Shown piece by piece: positions 1-9,071 of a DNA stretch of 64,000 bases. The notes beneath the pieces were generated by a model. The model was not told the origin of the DNA, did not search any database, and saw only the letters and a program-made list of their open reading frames with translations. The position numbers and the translations under genes were made by a program. The first letter of the stretch is position 1. Each line of letters opens with the position of its first letter. The stretch is from Alkalicella caledoniensis (lineage in GTDB: Bacteria; Bacillota; Proteinivoracia; Proteinivoracales; Proteinivoracaceae). The DNA lies in the NCBI RefSeq assembly GCF_014467015.1, contig NZ_CP058559.1, positions 2,914,001 to 2,978,000 on the forward strand, in the 5' to 3' direction.

Positions 1-65
1 AAACTAACCAAGTAGATCGGCGAGCAACTAGCTCATACGTATGGCTTAAGGCATAAATATATGTA

Positions 66-96
66 AATCCCCACTTCTTGACAGGAAGTGGGGATT
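66..96. terminator. Inverted repeat, possible terminator
   Basis: A 12-bp perfect stem (AATCCCCACTTC and its complement) with a 7-base loop. No T-run follows on the plus strand, so it is a weak terminator or a remnant. I see no gene in the first 230 bases of the window. Confidence 0.4.
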
Positions 97-230
97 AAAA
101 TGTATTATCCAGAATTAGTTCCTCTGACAAGAAGGGAATTTATGAGTAAAATAGAATAAAGTATCAATAAAGGGATGTATTTACGTGTAAATATGTGTTT
201 GGAATATTTCTTTTGTGAGGGGGAGAAGAA

Positions 231-1811
231 ATGGCTTTTGTAAAAAATAAGGCAAGGGTATTACTAGTACTTATATTGATTATCTCACTCAATATGATGG
301 GATGCTCAAATCAACCTATCAATGATACTGAAAGCAAAGGTAGTGTAGAAAAAGAAGAAAATAACGAAACATATATTATAAACAGTCATGAAATTGAGCA
401 GACACAAAACTTCAAAGGAGTGGATCATCAAGTAGGTCGAGGTCCTGGGACAGATAAATACGAGGGATATTACCTTGTTAAGAGAGGATTTGGTTATGGA
501 ATTACAGGAACAAGGACCCAAGAAGATATGTGGGTTAAATACCCCGACAGAACATATGGCTGTGTAACCCAAGAAGAATACGACAAGGTATTTGCAAAGA
601 TTGAAGCAGCCGTAGAAGATTTTAGTATTGATGATGAGTTTCTCTGGGCAATTGGCCAAACTTTAAAGAGAGTTCCCTTTACTTACTATGATAGAAATAG
701 CCCGCTGGAAGCCGGAAGACATGAAACCTTAGGGGGATTCCAAAAAACAGAACCTACTATCCTTTATAGCATAGGTAAAGAAGACTACATTACATACAGG
801 GCGGGTCTTGGTTTATCTGTTAAACTAGGAAGTTCAGCCAAAGATCCAAGGGATGCTTCGCCAGCCTCAGCTTATGATGTGCTTTTTAGAAAACGTAAAG
901 ACTGTGATGCATCTGCTCAGGTAAAGTTAGCTATTTTCGATATACTAGGATACGATACACAAATGATAGCCACTGCAAACCATGCTGAAGCCTATTATAA
1001 AATAGGGGGACAATGGTGGTGGGGGAGTCGATCTTATGATCTGAGTACTATTAAAGAAGGTAACAGAGTTGCAGTAAAGCATAGAGGTATAGATGAGGAA
1101 AATGTAAAAGTCAGCAATAGACCGCCTATGGAAGATTATGATATTAGCCAACAAGTTGGACAGGGCCCTGGTACTGGGAAATATGAAGGATATTATCTTA
1201 TAAACAAGGGTTTTTCTTACACTATAGATGGAACTACTACAAAAGAAGATATGCTTGTAAAATACCCAGGAAGAACTTACGGTTGTGTAACTCAAGAAGA
1301 GTATGACAAAGTTTTAGAAAAGGTAGAAAGAACCCTTAACGAAACAACTTTGCCTAAGAGCATGTTATGGAGTATAGATCAGACACTAGATAGAATTCCC
1401 TATGATACCTACGACAGATACGGTGAATTGGAATCAGACAAGTGGTATACGTTGTATCAATTTCAGCAACAGTGGGGATTTATGCTGTGGGAAACAGGGC
1501 GTGATGATTTTATTAAAGTTGCAAACGGTTTAACTATGAGTGCTAAGTTGAATCTAGAAGCCAAAGACTCAGAAAATGCAACACCTACATCGGCATATGA
1601 TGTTTTATTTAATAGAAGGACAGATGGTTATGGCCTAGCTTGGCTAGATTTAGCAGTGTTAGATGTACTAGGTTATGATGCTCAGATGAGAACTAGAGGG
1701 GAACACCCATTTATATATGTCAAAGCTGGTACTAGGTGGTGGAGTATGTGGGGTCATACAACAAACCTCTTGACTGGAAGAGTAATTGTTCCCTCAAGAG
1801 GTCAATATTAG
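231..1811 (+). CDS. Lipoprotein with two tandem transglutaminase-like domains
   Basis: A 526-aa protein with a basic start, a hydrophobic stretch (residues 9-23) and a lipobox-like NMMGC ending in Cys25, so probably anchored to the outer face of the membrane. Residues about 66-290 and 307-526 are the same domain twice: each begins VG.GPGT.KYEGYY, carries KYP.RTYGCVTQEEYDKV and later SAYDVLF and LGYD.QM. The first repeat has KDCDASAQ (Cys225) and a His251 before a Trp-rich strand, which resembles the Cys-His arrangement of transglutaminase-like cysteine enzymes. In the second repeat His492 remains but Gly466 replaces the Cys, so that half looks inactive. The start has a GAGGGGGAG ribosome site. 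It stands alone, with its own terminator. The transglutaminase-like assignment is by pattern only; the substrate is unknown. Confidence 0.8.
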   Translation: MAFVKNKARVLLVLILIISLNMMGCSNQPINDTESKGSVEKEENNETYIINSHEIEQTQNFKGVDHQVGRGPGTDKYEGYYLVKRGFGYGITGTRTQEDMWVKYPDRTYGCVTQEEYDKVFAKIEAAVEDFSIDDEFLWAIGQTLKRVPFTYYDRNSPLEAGRHETLGGFQKTEPTILYSIGKEDYITYRAGLGLSVKLGSSAKDPRDASPASAYDVLFRKRKDCDASAQVKLAIFDILGYDTQMIATANHAEAYYKIGGQWWWGSRSYDLSTIKEGNRVAVKHRGIDEENVKVSNRPPMEDYDISQQVGQGPGTGKYEGYYLINKGFSYTIDGTTTKEDMLVKYPGRTYGCVTQEEYDKVLEKVERTLNETTLPKSMLWSIDQTLDRIPYDTYDRYGELESDKWYTLYQFQQQWGFMLWETGRDDFIKVANGLTMSAKLNLEAKDSENATPTSAYDVLFNRRTDGYGLAWLDLAVLDVLGYDAQMRTRGEHPFIYVKAGTRWWSMWGHTTNLLTGRVIVPSRGQY

Positions 1812-1818
1812 CATATAT

Positions 1819-1852
1819 AGAACAAGGCAGGTGAATCTGCCTTGTTCTTTTG
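1819..1852 (+). terminator. Intrinsic terminator
   Basis: 12-bp perfect stem (AGAACAAGGCAG) with a 6-base loop and a T-run, 8 bases after the lipoprotein stop codon. Confidence 0.85.
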
Positions 1853-2112
1853 CAATATGTTGCCAACCAATCTCTTAGATGGGTACTGAGCCGCTAAGAT
1901 ATATAATATTATGTAGGTGTTTACTTCAGATTATTAAGAATTATTCAAGGATTATATTGCCAGAGGCTAAAACATGTGAGATAATTCAAGTGTTAATGCA
2001 TCCAAGGCTCGTAAGGCAAACGGAAAAGGTTGAGATGGAAATATGTATAAAGGTGATATCCCATGTACCAATGTACTGTTAAAAATAAAGGAATAAAATA
2101 TGAGGTGAAAAA

Positions 2113-2994
2113 ATGCCAAAAACAGAAAGATATGTACCTGTTAAAGGTAACACGGAAATAGTCAAAACAAGTGAAAAAATGTATATTGTTTTGTTTATAA
2201 TGCTCGCTCTTTTGAGTGGGTGGATTGGACTTCTCATTGACATGGTTTTACCAGAACAATTAGAAGAGCAAACCCTTGGGATGGGAATATGGTTAGTATT
2301 ACCCTTCCTATGCGGTATTGCCATAAGAGCCTTTCGAAAAGATTGGAAAGACTTAGGAATCAAACCAAGATTCAAACAAAATGTTAAATGGTTTGGTTTG
2401 GCTATTCTATTTTTCCCTGCAATTACATTATTGTTTACCCTATTAGCTTGGATTTTAGGATTAGTGAGTTTTTCATCCTTTTCAGCTGCATCCATTATAC
2501 CTAGTATTGCTTCTATGTTTATTGCACTAATTATAAAGAATATCTTCGAAGATTTTGCATGGCAGGGGTATTTGACTCCGAAACTTGCAGCAGTAAAAAT
2601 CAATGATTTCAAACTCTATTTAATCGTAGGTTTGGTATGGGCTTTCTGGCATGCTCCCTATTATCTATACTTTCTGCCAGATAGTATGTACAGTACCCCC
2701 TTAGATAGAATTCTTGATGCGCTTGTTAAGAGTCCCATTATTATTACTATATGGGCTGTCATTTTTGTAGAGATGACTAGAATTACACGCTCCGTCTGGC
2801 CAGCTGTTTTAATGCATACATTTGAAGATCTTATCCCTAATTTTTTGATACTTGAAGAAAAGATCATTGAGTTTAAAGGGGTAGGAAATATCTTATTTAA
2901 TCCATTGACGGGTATTATACCACTTGCAGCATGTTTAGCTTTTGGCCTTTGGCTAAGGAGAAAACGAATTGACAGAGATGAGCTATTAATTTGA
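2113..2994 (+). CDS. CPBP-family intramembrane metalloprotease
   Basis: A 293-aa multi-pass membrane protein of the CPBP (CAAX protease and bacteriocin processing) family. The three conserved motifs of the family are visible: E146-D147 in FEDFAWQGYL, H180 in WAFWHAPYY and H235 in VLMHTFED. The first motif departs from the usual EExxxR (it reads ED with Gln where Arg is expected), so activity may differ. Members cleave prenylated or bacteriocin-like peptides within the membrane, or serve in self-immunity; the substrate here cannot be told. The start follows GAGGTG. It is monocistronic, between a terminated lipoprotein gene and a degraded gene remnant. Confidence 0.85.
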   Translation: MPKTERYVPVKGNTEIVKTSEKMYIVLFIMLALLSGWIGLLIDMVLPEQLEEQTLGMGIWLVLPFLCGIAIRAFRKDWKDLGIKPRFKQNVKWFGLAILFFPAITLLFTLLAWILGLVSFSSFSAASIIPSIASMFIALIIKNIFEDFAWQGYLTPKLAAVKINDFKLYLIVGLVWAFWHAPYYLYFLPDSMYSTPLDRILDALVKSPIIITIWAVIFVEMTRITRSVWPAVLMHTFEDLIPNFLILEEKIIEFKGVGNILFNPLTGIIPLAACLAFGLWLRRKRIDRDELLI

Positions 2995-3052
2995 GTGTAG
3001 CGTTGTTTGGCTGACATCAAACTATCTTCATCTATAGAAATAGCCTAAATCA

Positions 3053-3177
3053 CTTGTGCCTCTTTCTTCGGCCGATTATAAAGCAGCTCCATCCTCTTAT
3101 ATGAAAACTGAATACACGACCCAATGGCTAATACTATAACTACAGTTCAGTAAAAAACGGGTTCTGCTAGTAAAAAC
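3053..3177 (-). pseudogene. Remnant of a third YczE-like membrane protein gene
   Basis: This 125-base stretch aligns by eye with the 3' end of the two intact YczE-like genes (starts at 12683 and 45058, minus strand), including the segments for the C-terminal KK-rich tail and the last membrane segment. Only the end of the gene is left and it is diverged, with no usable frame. The rest of the 306-base gap between 2994 and 3303 holds nothing recognisable apart from the ribosome site of the next gene. Confidence 0.65.
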
Positions 3178-3302
3178 CTAAAAGAAAAACATGGATTACT
3201 GCTATATGTTTTTCTTTATTTTTTATCGACCTACATATAAAACAAAAAGAGATAAATTTCGTATTAACAATACGAATATGGCTTAAATAGAGGAGAATCC
3301 AA

Positions 3303-3722
3303 ATGAACAGTTTAACACAAGCACAGTTAAAAGACCTAGACAAAATAGTAGAGATCGACAAATCTGTAATAGGACACAATGGTAGGAAAGACATGCTAAA
3401 GAAATCAATAGAATCTGAGTCATGCCTTATTTCCATGCAAGAAAATGAAATAGCTGGTTTCCTAACCTATAACACCAATTTCTTCGGATATAGTTTCATT
3501 GAATTAGTAATAGTATCTCCCCAGGAAAGAAGAAAAGGCCATGCCACAGCCCTGCTCCAACACTTTGTTAAAATAGCATCCACAGAGAAAATATTCTCAT
3601 CAACTAACCAATCAAACACTAGAATGCAAGAAGTATTCGAAAGAAATGGCTTCACCAGAAGCGGAATAATCGAAAACCTCGATGAAGGAGACCCGGAATT
3701 AATTTATTTTAAACTTAAATAA
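3303..3722 (+). CDS. GNAT-family N-acetyltransferase
   Basis: A 139-aa single-domain acetyltransferase. The acetyl-CoA binding signature is seen as VSPQERRKGHATALL (around residues 68-82; R/Q-x-x-G/A type), followed by the family's C-terminal FERNGF and a closing beta strand. It transfers an acetyl group from acetyl-CoA to an unknown amine. The start follows GAGGAGA. It is a single gene with its own terminator. Confidence 0.85.
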   Translation: MNSLTQAQLKDLDKIVEIDKSVIGHNGRKDMLKKSIESESCLISMQENEIAGFLTYNTNFFGYSFIELVIVSPQERRKGHATALLQHFVKIASTEKIFSSTNQSNTRMQEVFERNGFTRSGIIENLDEGDPELIYFKLK

Positions 3723-3778
3723 AAAAGGGTATTTAGCTCTGCTACATTTGTATCAATGGATATAAAAGAACACTAATC

Positions 3779-3812
3779 AAACCCCTGCTTTGAAAAGCAA
3801 GGGTTATTTTTC
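3779..3812 (+). terminator. Intrinsic terminator
   Basis: Stem AACCCCTGCTTT/AAGCAAGGGTT with loop GAA, then ATTTTT, about 60 bases after the acetyltransferase. Confidence 0.75.
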
Positions 3813-3877
3813 TAGGTCTTTCTATGATATTGATTAAAAAAAGGTTATAATATAGAATACAAATAAGATTTAGATGA

Positions 3878-3890
3878 CTATCTAATTAGA
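3878..3890. promoter_or_regulatory. Operator-like palindrome before the ArsR-type regulator gene
   Basis: CTATCTAATTAGA, containing the perfect palindrome TCTAATTAGA, lies directly against the ribosome site of the regulator gene. The same 13 bases occur 28 bases before the start of the ABC exporter operon. The position fits autorepression. Confidence 0.55.
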
Positions 3891-3900
3891 GGTGATAACC

Positions 3901-4926
3901 ATGCCCATGGACATACATAAAAACATAGATGTGCCAAAGACAACAGTATTATTTTCCATAAACATAGAACTAATAGGAGCAGTACACCTTCTGGCAAATA
4001 GCTCCCACCATGAATTTGCTAAAGAGTGGGTGGATATAACATATAAGAATATATCTGAGGCAAGCAGGGAGTTTCTAAAAATCATACCAAAACTTCCCAT
4101 GGCAGGCATAGAACTTTACAGCTTGTTTATCAGCACTAGGGATTTTGATGACGTGGAGGGTTTTTTACAGCGTATAGAGAAAACTAATGATCTTGACTTT
4201 ATAAGTGAAGTCTATGACGTTGAAAGGGAAAAAGTAATAAGCATTAGAGAAAATCCAGAAGAACTACCTAAATTTATGGAAGACAACTACATGGTTGAAG
4301 AAGAGTGCAGGGAAGGGCTAGAATATATTTTATATGAAACAACATCCTTTAGAAGGGGTCTTGTAAAGGTATTAGGTGAAATATACAATCAACTCTTTAC
4401 AGATAAGATAAAGACCCTTGAAGAACTATTCACCCATTCCATTGACAGTATAAATAACCAGCTAAAATCAAAGAAACCCCTGGTAGTCGCCCAAGAACTT
4501 ATGGGCAAGACCTTTCACAGGGTGTTTCCATTTAAAGAATTTATTTTTATCCCATCTTATTTCTTAAGCCCCCATAGATTCAGAACATTTACCCCTGAGG
4601 TCCAAATTCTAATCTACGATGTAAGAAGGGACTGCCTGTACTTAAATGAAGTGGGGGAGAAGATAACAAATGCCATGAAGGTGCTGTCAGACAGGACAAG
4701 GCTAGAAATTGTACGGCAGCTTCTCCTTGGGCCTACCTACGGAAAGGTACTGGCATCAAGGCTAGATCTTACAACAGCCACAATCTCCCATCACCTAGAG
4801 CAACTTAGGGCTGTAGGCTTGATTGAGGAAGATAAGGTAAAGAATACAAAGTACTTTAATGTAAAAAAAGATGAATTAGAAAAACTCCTAGGTCAAATTA
4901 GCGACTATCTATATAATAAACTTTAA
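3901..4926 (+). CDS. ArsR-type winged-helix transcriptional regulator with large N-terminal domain
   Basis: A 341-aa protein. The C-terminal third (about residues 255-335) is an ArsR-type winged helix: LSDRTRLEIVRQLL, then the recognition helix TTATISHHLEQLRAVGL. The first 250 residues are a helical domain without metal-binding cysteines; a similar architecture occurs in DUF5937-like ArsR regulators, but I cannot name the ligand. The start chosen is ATG 3901, 5 bases after GAGGTGAT; a GTG 9 bases upstream lies inside that ribosome site. A palindrome overlaps its leader and recurs before the ABC-2 exporter genes downstream, so it probably controls both itself and the exporter. Confidence 0.85.
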   Translation: MPMDIHKNIDVPKTTVLFSINIELIGAVHLLANSSHHEFAKEWVDITYKNISEASREFLKIIPKLPMAGIELYSLFISTRDFDDVEGFLQRIEKTNDLDFISEVYDVEREKVISIRENPEELPKFMEDNYMVEEECREGLEYILYETTSFRRGLVKVLGEIYNQLFTDKIKTLEELFTHSIDSINNQLKSKKPLVVAQELMGKTFHRVFPFKEFIFIPSYFLSPHRFRTFTPEVQILIYDVRRDCLYLNEVGEKITNAMKVLSDRTRLEIVRQLLLGPTYGKVLASRLDLTTATISHHLEQLRAVGLIEEDKVKNTKYFNVKKDELEKLLGQISDYLYNKL

Positions 4927-4932
4927 GACTAA

Positions 4933-4969
4933 AAGAATGTGTCAGGTAAACACCTGGCACATTCTTTTT
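4933..4969 (+). terminator. Intrinsic terminator
   Basis: Stem AGAATGTGTCAGGT/ACCTGGCACATTCT with loop AAAC and a T-run, just after the regulator gene. Confidence 0.85.
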
Positions 4970-5109
4970 AATTTTGTCTTATTGAGGATACCCTTGTGAC
5001 AGTGTGGTTTGTTTTTGTCATTATTCTAATGAAATATAATTTCCAACTAATTTAACAATTTCGTAAAAACATAGTATTGACTAACCCAATCAATGGAAAT
5101 ATAATATAG

Positions 5110-5122
5110 CTATCTAATTAGA
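5110..5122. promoter_or_regulatory. Operator-like palindrome before the ABC exporter operon
   Basis: An exact second copy of CTATCTAATTAGA (palindrome TCTAATTAGA), 28 bases before the first exporter gene. It is the likely site of the adjacent ArsR-type regulator. Confidence 0.55.
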
Positions 5123-5149
5123 TATATATCTTACAAGGGAGATGGTTAT

Positions 5150-6127
5150 ATGAATAAGGTAATTGAAGTTAAGAACTTAGTTCGAGAGTATGACTCAGCA
5201 AAGGGGATAATCAAAAAGGAAAATGTAAAGATTCAAGCACTTAAGGGCATTTCCTTTGACGTTAACAAAGGTGAAATATTTGGATTGCTTGGACAAAATG
5301 GGGCAGGAAAGACCACCACAATTAAGATACTTACAACCCTATTGGCTCCCACATCTGGGGAAGCTGAAGTTCTAGGCTACAAATCCTTTGGAGAAGAAAA
5401 GCAATTAAGACCCCTTATTAACTTCATATTCGGGGGAGAAAGGGGTCTATACTGGAGGCTAAGTGCAAGGGATAACCTAACATACTTTTCGGACCTTTAC
5501 AAAGTGGATAAAAAGACCAGACAAAAAAGAATACCAGAGCTACTAGAACTGGTAGGACTAAGTGATAGGGCCGACGAGAAAGTTGAGACCTATTCTAAGG
5601 GGATGAAACAAAGACTCATGATAGCTAGGGGCCTTGTAAACGACCCAGAAGTTATATTCATGGATGAACCAACAATAGGCTTAGATCCTGTAGGAGCAAG
5701 GGACCTTAGAAAGATAATTAGGAACCTATCTTCACTTGGTAAAACAATAATGCTTACAACTCACTATATGTTTGAAGCCGATGAGCTTTGCGATAGAATC
5801 GCCATAATCAATAAAGGTGAACTAGCAGCACTAGATACACCTATGAACCTAAAGAGTATAAACTCAGGATTTTCTGTAATGGAAGTTAAGGTCATAGGGG
5901 TCACCCCAGATAAAATTAATAAGATAAGAAGCCTAGAAGGCATAGAAAATGTATTTGTATCCCAGCAAGAACTGTTGCAAGTTCTACAAATACAATGCTC
6001 TAACTGTAGTGATATGACACCTAAAGTAATGAATATATTAAAGGACAACAAAACCTTGGGAATAAACATCAGGGAGGCAACTCTAGAAGATGCATACTTG
6101 AATCTAGTGGGGGGAGTTACCGCATGA
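5150..6127 (+). CDS. ABC-2 type exporter, ATP-binding subunit
   Basis: A 325-aa ABC ATPase of the drug/antibiotic exporter type. Walker A is GQNGAGKTT (residues 48-56), the signature is YSKGMKQR (148-155), Walker B is VIFMDEP (168-174), and the switch His lies in LTTHYMFEADE. The C-terminal 90 residues form the extension typical of DrrA/CcmA-like ATPases. It drives the two permeases encoded next; its stop codon overlaps the first permease start (ATGA). Expression probably depends on the regulator at 3901 through the shared palindrome. The exported compound is unknown. Confidence 0.9.
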   Translation: MNKVIEVKNLVREYDSAKGIIKKENVKIQALKGISFDVNKGEIFGLLGQNGAGKTTTIKILTTLLAPTSGEAEVLGYKSFGEEKQLRPLINFIFGGERGLYWRLSARDNLTYFSDLYKVDKKTRQKRIPELLELVGLSDRADEKVETYSKGMKQRLMIARGLVNDPEVIFMDEPTIGLDPVGARDLRKIIRNLSSLGKTIMLTTHYMFEADELCDRIAIINKGELAALDTPMNLKSINSGFSVMEVKVIGVTPDKINKIRSLEGIENVFVSQQELLQVLQIQCSNCSDMTPKVMNILKDNKTLGINIREATLEDAYLNLVGGVTA

Positions 6128-6909
6128 TAAGTGTACTAAAAATAATCTGGGGCAGCTGCATGATACAAATGAAACAGTCCTTTGCAAGGGCTACATTTAA
6201 ATTTTGTGTCCTAGTTCAACCCATTATATATGCAGTAATAACATACATGATGTTTAGAAACTCAGGCATAGAAAACTTCACATCCTATGTTGTCTTAGGA
6301 ACAGGAATAATGAGCCTGTGGAGTTCCATCTGCTTCTCCTCCGCTGGAGATATCGAAAGGGAGCGATACATGGGAACATTACAAATAGTCACATCGGTTC
6401 CAGTACAATTCAAAATCATAATGCTAGGTAAAGTCCTAGGGAATACAATTTTAGGCCTCATGTCCATGGTAATTACATTTGTATTTGTAAGTGTAGTATT
6501 TGGAGAAGTATTAACAATAGCAAATCCTTTAGTTTTTATGGCATCACTAATAATTTCCCTATTTTCCTTTATGGCCATATCCATGCTATTAGCCCCAAGC
6601 TTTACATTGTCTAGAAACTCCAGAGCATTGATGAACTGCCTAGAGTATCCAATATTCATCCTTTGTGGAGTGTTATTTCCCATAGAAGTTCTTCCAGTAT
6701 GGATAAGACCCCTATCATATATACTGTCTCCTACATGGGCAATTAAGCTATTAAGGGATAGCTCCCTTGGAATTCACGATTTTAGCAACTTTGCCACGAA
6801 TATAGCAATAATAATTCTAATCACAGTCATTTACTCCATAGTAGCATCTAAGCTCTTTGATAGAATAGACAAAGAAACAAGAATAAAGGCCACATTGGAG
6901 GTGCAGTAA
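6124..6909 (+). CDS. ABC-2 type exporter, permease subunit
   Basis: A 261-aa membrane protein with about six hydrophobic segments, of the ABC-2 permease family: the region around GDIERERYMGTLQIVTSVPV matches the family's conserved cytoplasmic stretch after the second membrane segment, and CGVLFPIEVLPVWIRPLSY the conserved loop before the last ones. It starts by a 4-base overlap with the ATPase gene, so the two are translationally coupled. It probably pairs with the next protein as a heterodimeric channel. Confidence 0.85.
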   Translation: MISVLKIIWGSCMIQMKQSFARATFKFCVLVQPIIYAVITYMMFRNSGIENFTSYVVLGTGIMSLWSSICFSSAGDIERERYMGTLQIVTSVPVQFKIIMLGKVLGNTILGLMSMVITFVFVSVVFGEVLTIANPLVFMASLIISLFSFMAISMLLAPSFTLSRNSRALMNCLEYPIFILCGVLFPIEVLPVWIRPLSYILSPTWAIKLLRDSSLGIHDFSNFATNIAIIILITVIYSIVASKLFDRIDKETRIKATLEVQ

Positions 6910-6911
6910 AT

Positions 6912-7709
6912 ATGTTAGTATTAGACATCATAGGAAGATTCTTTAGGCAATCAATTCTGTCATTTAAATCACTGTTCGGATGGCTAGACCCTAAGATATA
7001 CGTATTAGTGAAGGTTATAAATCCCATATTTGTAATTATGTTCTTTTCCCTTTTAGCTAAGTACACATATGGAGTAGATGATGTAACACCATGGGTAATA
7101 GGAAACTCATTTCTACTATGTACCTATAACGCAATATTCGGTGTAGGGAATGTACTAGCAATTGAAAGGGTTTTTGGTACATTAAAAATAGTCATAGCAT
7201 CTCCATCCAATAAATTCTTGGTGTTTGTAGGCAGAGCCTTCATGCATATAATAGATGCAGTGATAACTGTGCTGATAGGACTAATAGCAGGAGCATTGAT
7301 ATTTGGAGTAAGCTTTAAAGGAGTGAACTTCCCACTATTTGCCCTTAATATATTTGTAGCAATGTTTGCAGCCTCAGGTCTGGGGCTGATGATAGGAAGT
7401 TTTGGACTATGGATAAGGGATATGAACCTACTAATGAATACAGCAGCCATGGGACTACTGGCTTTAACGGGTGCAAATTTCCCCATAGAGATGTTCCCAA
7501 ACATAATACAAAAAGTCTGCTATGGGCTACCTGTCACAAGAAGCATTAAAGCAGCTGCACTACTAATGGATGGGGGGAGCAGGGATATGGTATACAGACT
7601 CATGTCCCAAGAAATAGTAGTGGGAATAATATACACAACTTTAGGATATGTACTACTTAAAATAATGGAGAGAGTTGCAAAAAATACTGCTTCACTGGAT
7701 ATATACTAG
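6912..7709 (+). CDS. ABC-2 type exporter, second permease subunit
   Basis: A 265-aa membrane protein, a distant paralogue of the preceding permease: AIERVFGTLKIVIASPSNKF corresponds to the same conserved loop and GANFPIEMFPNIIQKVCYGLP to the other. It starts 2 bases after the upstream stop with GGAGGTG in front. It ends the three-gene exporter operon, which is closed by two strong hairpins. Confidence 0.85.
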   Translation: MLVLDIIGRFFRQSILSFKSLFGWLDPKIYVLVKVINPIFVIMFFSLLAKYTYGVDDVTPWVIGNSFLLCTYNAIFGVGNVLAIERVFGTLKIVIASPSNKFLVFVGRAFMHIIDAVITVLIGLIAGALIFGVSFKGVNFPLFALNIFVAMFAASGLGLMIGSFGLWIRDMNLLMNTAAMGLLALTGANFPIEMFPNIIQKVCYGLPVTRSIKAAALLMDGGSRDMVYRLMSQEIVVGIIYTTLGYVLLKIMERVAKNTASLDIY

Positions 7710-7723
7710 ACTCCCTTCTATAT

Positions 7724-7765
7724 AAAACAACCTCTACTTTGTTAAAAGAAAGTGGAGGTTGTTTT
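7724..7765 (+). terminator. Intrinsic terminator of the exporter operon
   Basis: Stem AAAACAACCTC..ACTTT with its near-complement AAAGT.GAGGTTGTTTT, ending in a short T-run. Confidence 0.8.
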
Positions 7766-7810
7766 AAACAAAGAAAGAGCATCTATTTGAAGATGCTCTT
7801 TCTTTGTTTA
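7765..7810. terminator. Second, perfect 20-bp hairpin
   Basis: A perfect 20-bp stem (TAAACAAAGAAAGAGCATCT) with a 6-base loop directly follows the first terminator. It has T-rich flanks in both directions, so it could stop transcription on either strand. Confidence 0.7.
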
Positions 7811-8027
7811 GTTACATAGACCTGATAACTTTCTAAAATGATTAATGCTAAGAATATAAAAAAGGTCGGTTACTCACATAAAGTGAACAATTGATCTTTT
7901 GAACTTCTTCAAATGCTGACATTAAAAAATGTAGAGAGGAAGATGTCCCCACATTTCTATAACTTCAAGCAGGATAATAGTGAGGCTAAATTGAATATAG
8001 TATTATCTGAAAACTAGGAGGATAACA

Positions 8028-9011
8028 TTGAATAATTTAGCCAGTATACTAAAAAAATACATTACCGCTTTAATGATTTTACTACTAGTGCTGTTAGTAG
8101 TATTTGTAATAAATCAAGTTTATCAGCTATATATTATAACATCAAATATTAACCAAACTTTAGGGCAAATAGTACTGCTTGTGCTCACTGCCATTTTTGG
8201 GAGCGCACTTATTCTCCCTGTAATTATGTATTTAAAACTTCCCAGGGGGTTAAAAGTCCCTAAACAAGGAGATGAGGAAGGCTATAGTAGATACATAGCA
8301 AATTTAAGAAAACGCCTAAGAAAAAATAAACATCTCCTAAACACTGGATTCCAATTTAGTGATAAAGAAAGTACCGAAGCTCAAGTAAAAGCTGCATTAA
8401 AAGAACTAGACAGTCAGGCAGAAGGAATTGTAAAAAAGTACTCATCAACGGTGTTTATAACCACAGCCATATCACAAAATGGTTCCTTAGATGGGTTATT
8501 CGTGTTACTAAACCTCAGCAAAATGATTTGGAATATAGCCCATATATACAATCAACGGCCAACAGTCAAAGAACTAGTATTACTTTACATAAACGTTGGT
8601 GGTACAGTACTCATGGCTAAAGAGATTAACGAACTAAACTTAATTGATGAACAGCTAGAACCTGTTATAACTGCCCTACTAGGGGAAACCATACTAGCAT
8701 CTCAAACAGTAATCGTTTCTAATCTAGTGGTAAACTCAGTGCTAGAAGGAAGCGCCAATGCCTTTTTGTCATTGAGGGTAGGTAAAATTGCCATGAAATA
8801 TTGCAGCAGCTTAACTGAAGTAGATCGAAAAAGCGTAAGAAAAGCTGCAACACTAGAAGCATGTGAACTCCTTGGTACTATAGTAAAACAAAACACATCC
8901 CTTATAGTAAAATCAGTAGTTAAAGGTGCTGGAAAGGGCACTATTAAGTTGCTCAGAAAAAGCAAAGAAAAACTATTTAGTTTCGGTAAGAAAAAAAGTA
9001 TGGACATTTAG
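8028..9011 (+). CDS. DUF697-like membrane protein
   Basis: A 327-aa protein with two N-terminal membrane segments (about residues 13-34 and 45-67), a charged linker, and a C-terminal half resembling the DUF697/YcjF-type domain (small hydrophobic helices; TTAISQNGSLDGLFVLLNLSKMIW). The start is a TTG, chosen because AGGAGG sits 5 bases upstream and no ATG is nearby. The C-terminus is strongly basic (KLLRKSKEKLFSFGKKKS). The function of such proteins is unknown; some sit beside GTPases, but none is here. It is followed after 60 bases by a RidA gene. Confidence 0.7.
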   Translation: MNNLASILKKYITALMILLLVLLVVFVINQVYQLYIITSNINQTLGQIVLLVLTAIFGSALILPVIMYLKLPRGLKVPKQGDEEGYSRYIANLRKRLRKNKHLLNTGFQFSDKESTEAQVKAALKELDSQAEGIVKKYSSTVFITTAISQNGSLDGLFVLLNLSKMIWNIAHIYNQRPTVKELVLLYINVGGTVLMAKEINELNLIDEQLEPVITALLGETILASQTVIVSNLVVNSVLEGSANAFLSLRVGKIAMKYCSSLTEVDRKSVRKAATLEACELLGTIVKQNTSLIVKSVVKGAGKGTIKLLRKSKEKLFSFGKKKSMDI

Positions 9012-9020
9012 AACACCTCC

Positions 9021-9046
9021 CAAGCTAAGCCAAGCTAAGCTAAGCC
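9021..9046. repeat. Short tandem repeat
   Basis: CAAGCTAAGC is repeated about two and a half times between the DUF697-like gene and the RidA gene. It is probably neutral slippage DNA. Confidence 0.5.
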
Positions 9047-9071
9047 TATAAAAAAGGAAGGATGATTAAAA

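Noticed and set aside
1879-2082. 67-codon ORF between the lipoprotein and the CPBP gene
   Set aside because: No ribosome site, no recognisable pattern, and composition like non-coding DNA.
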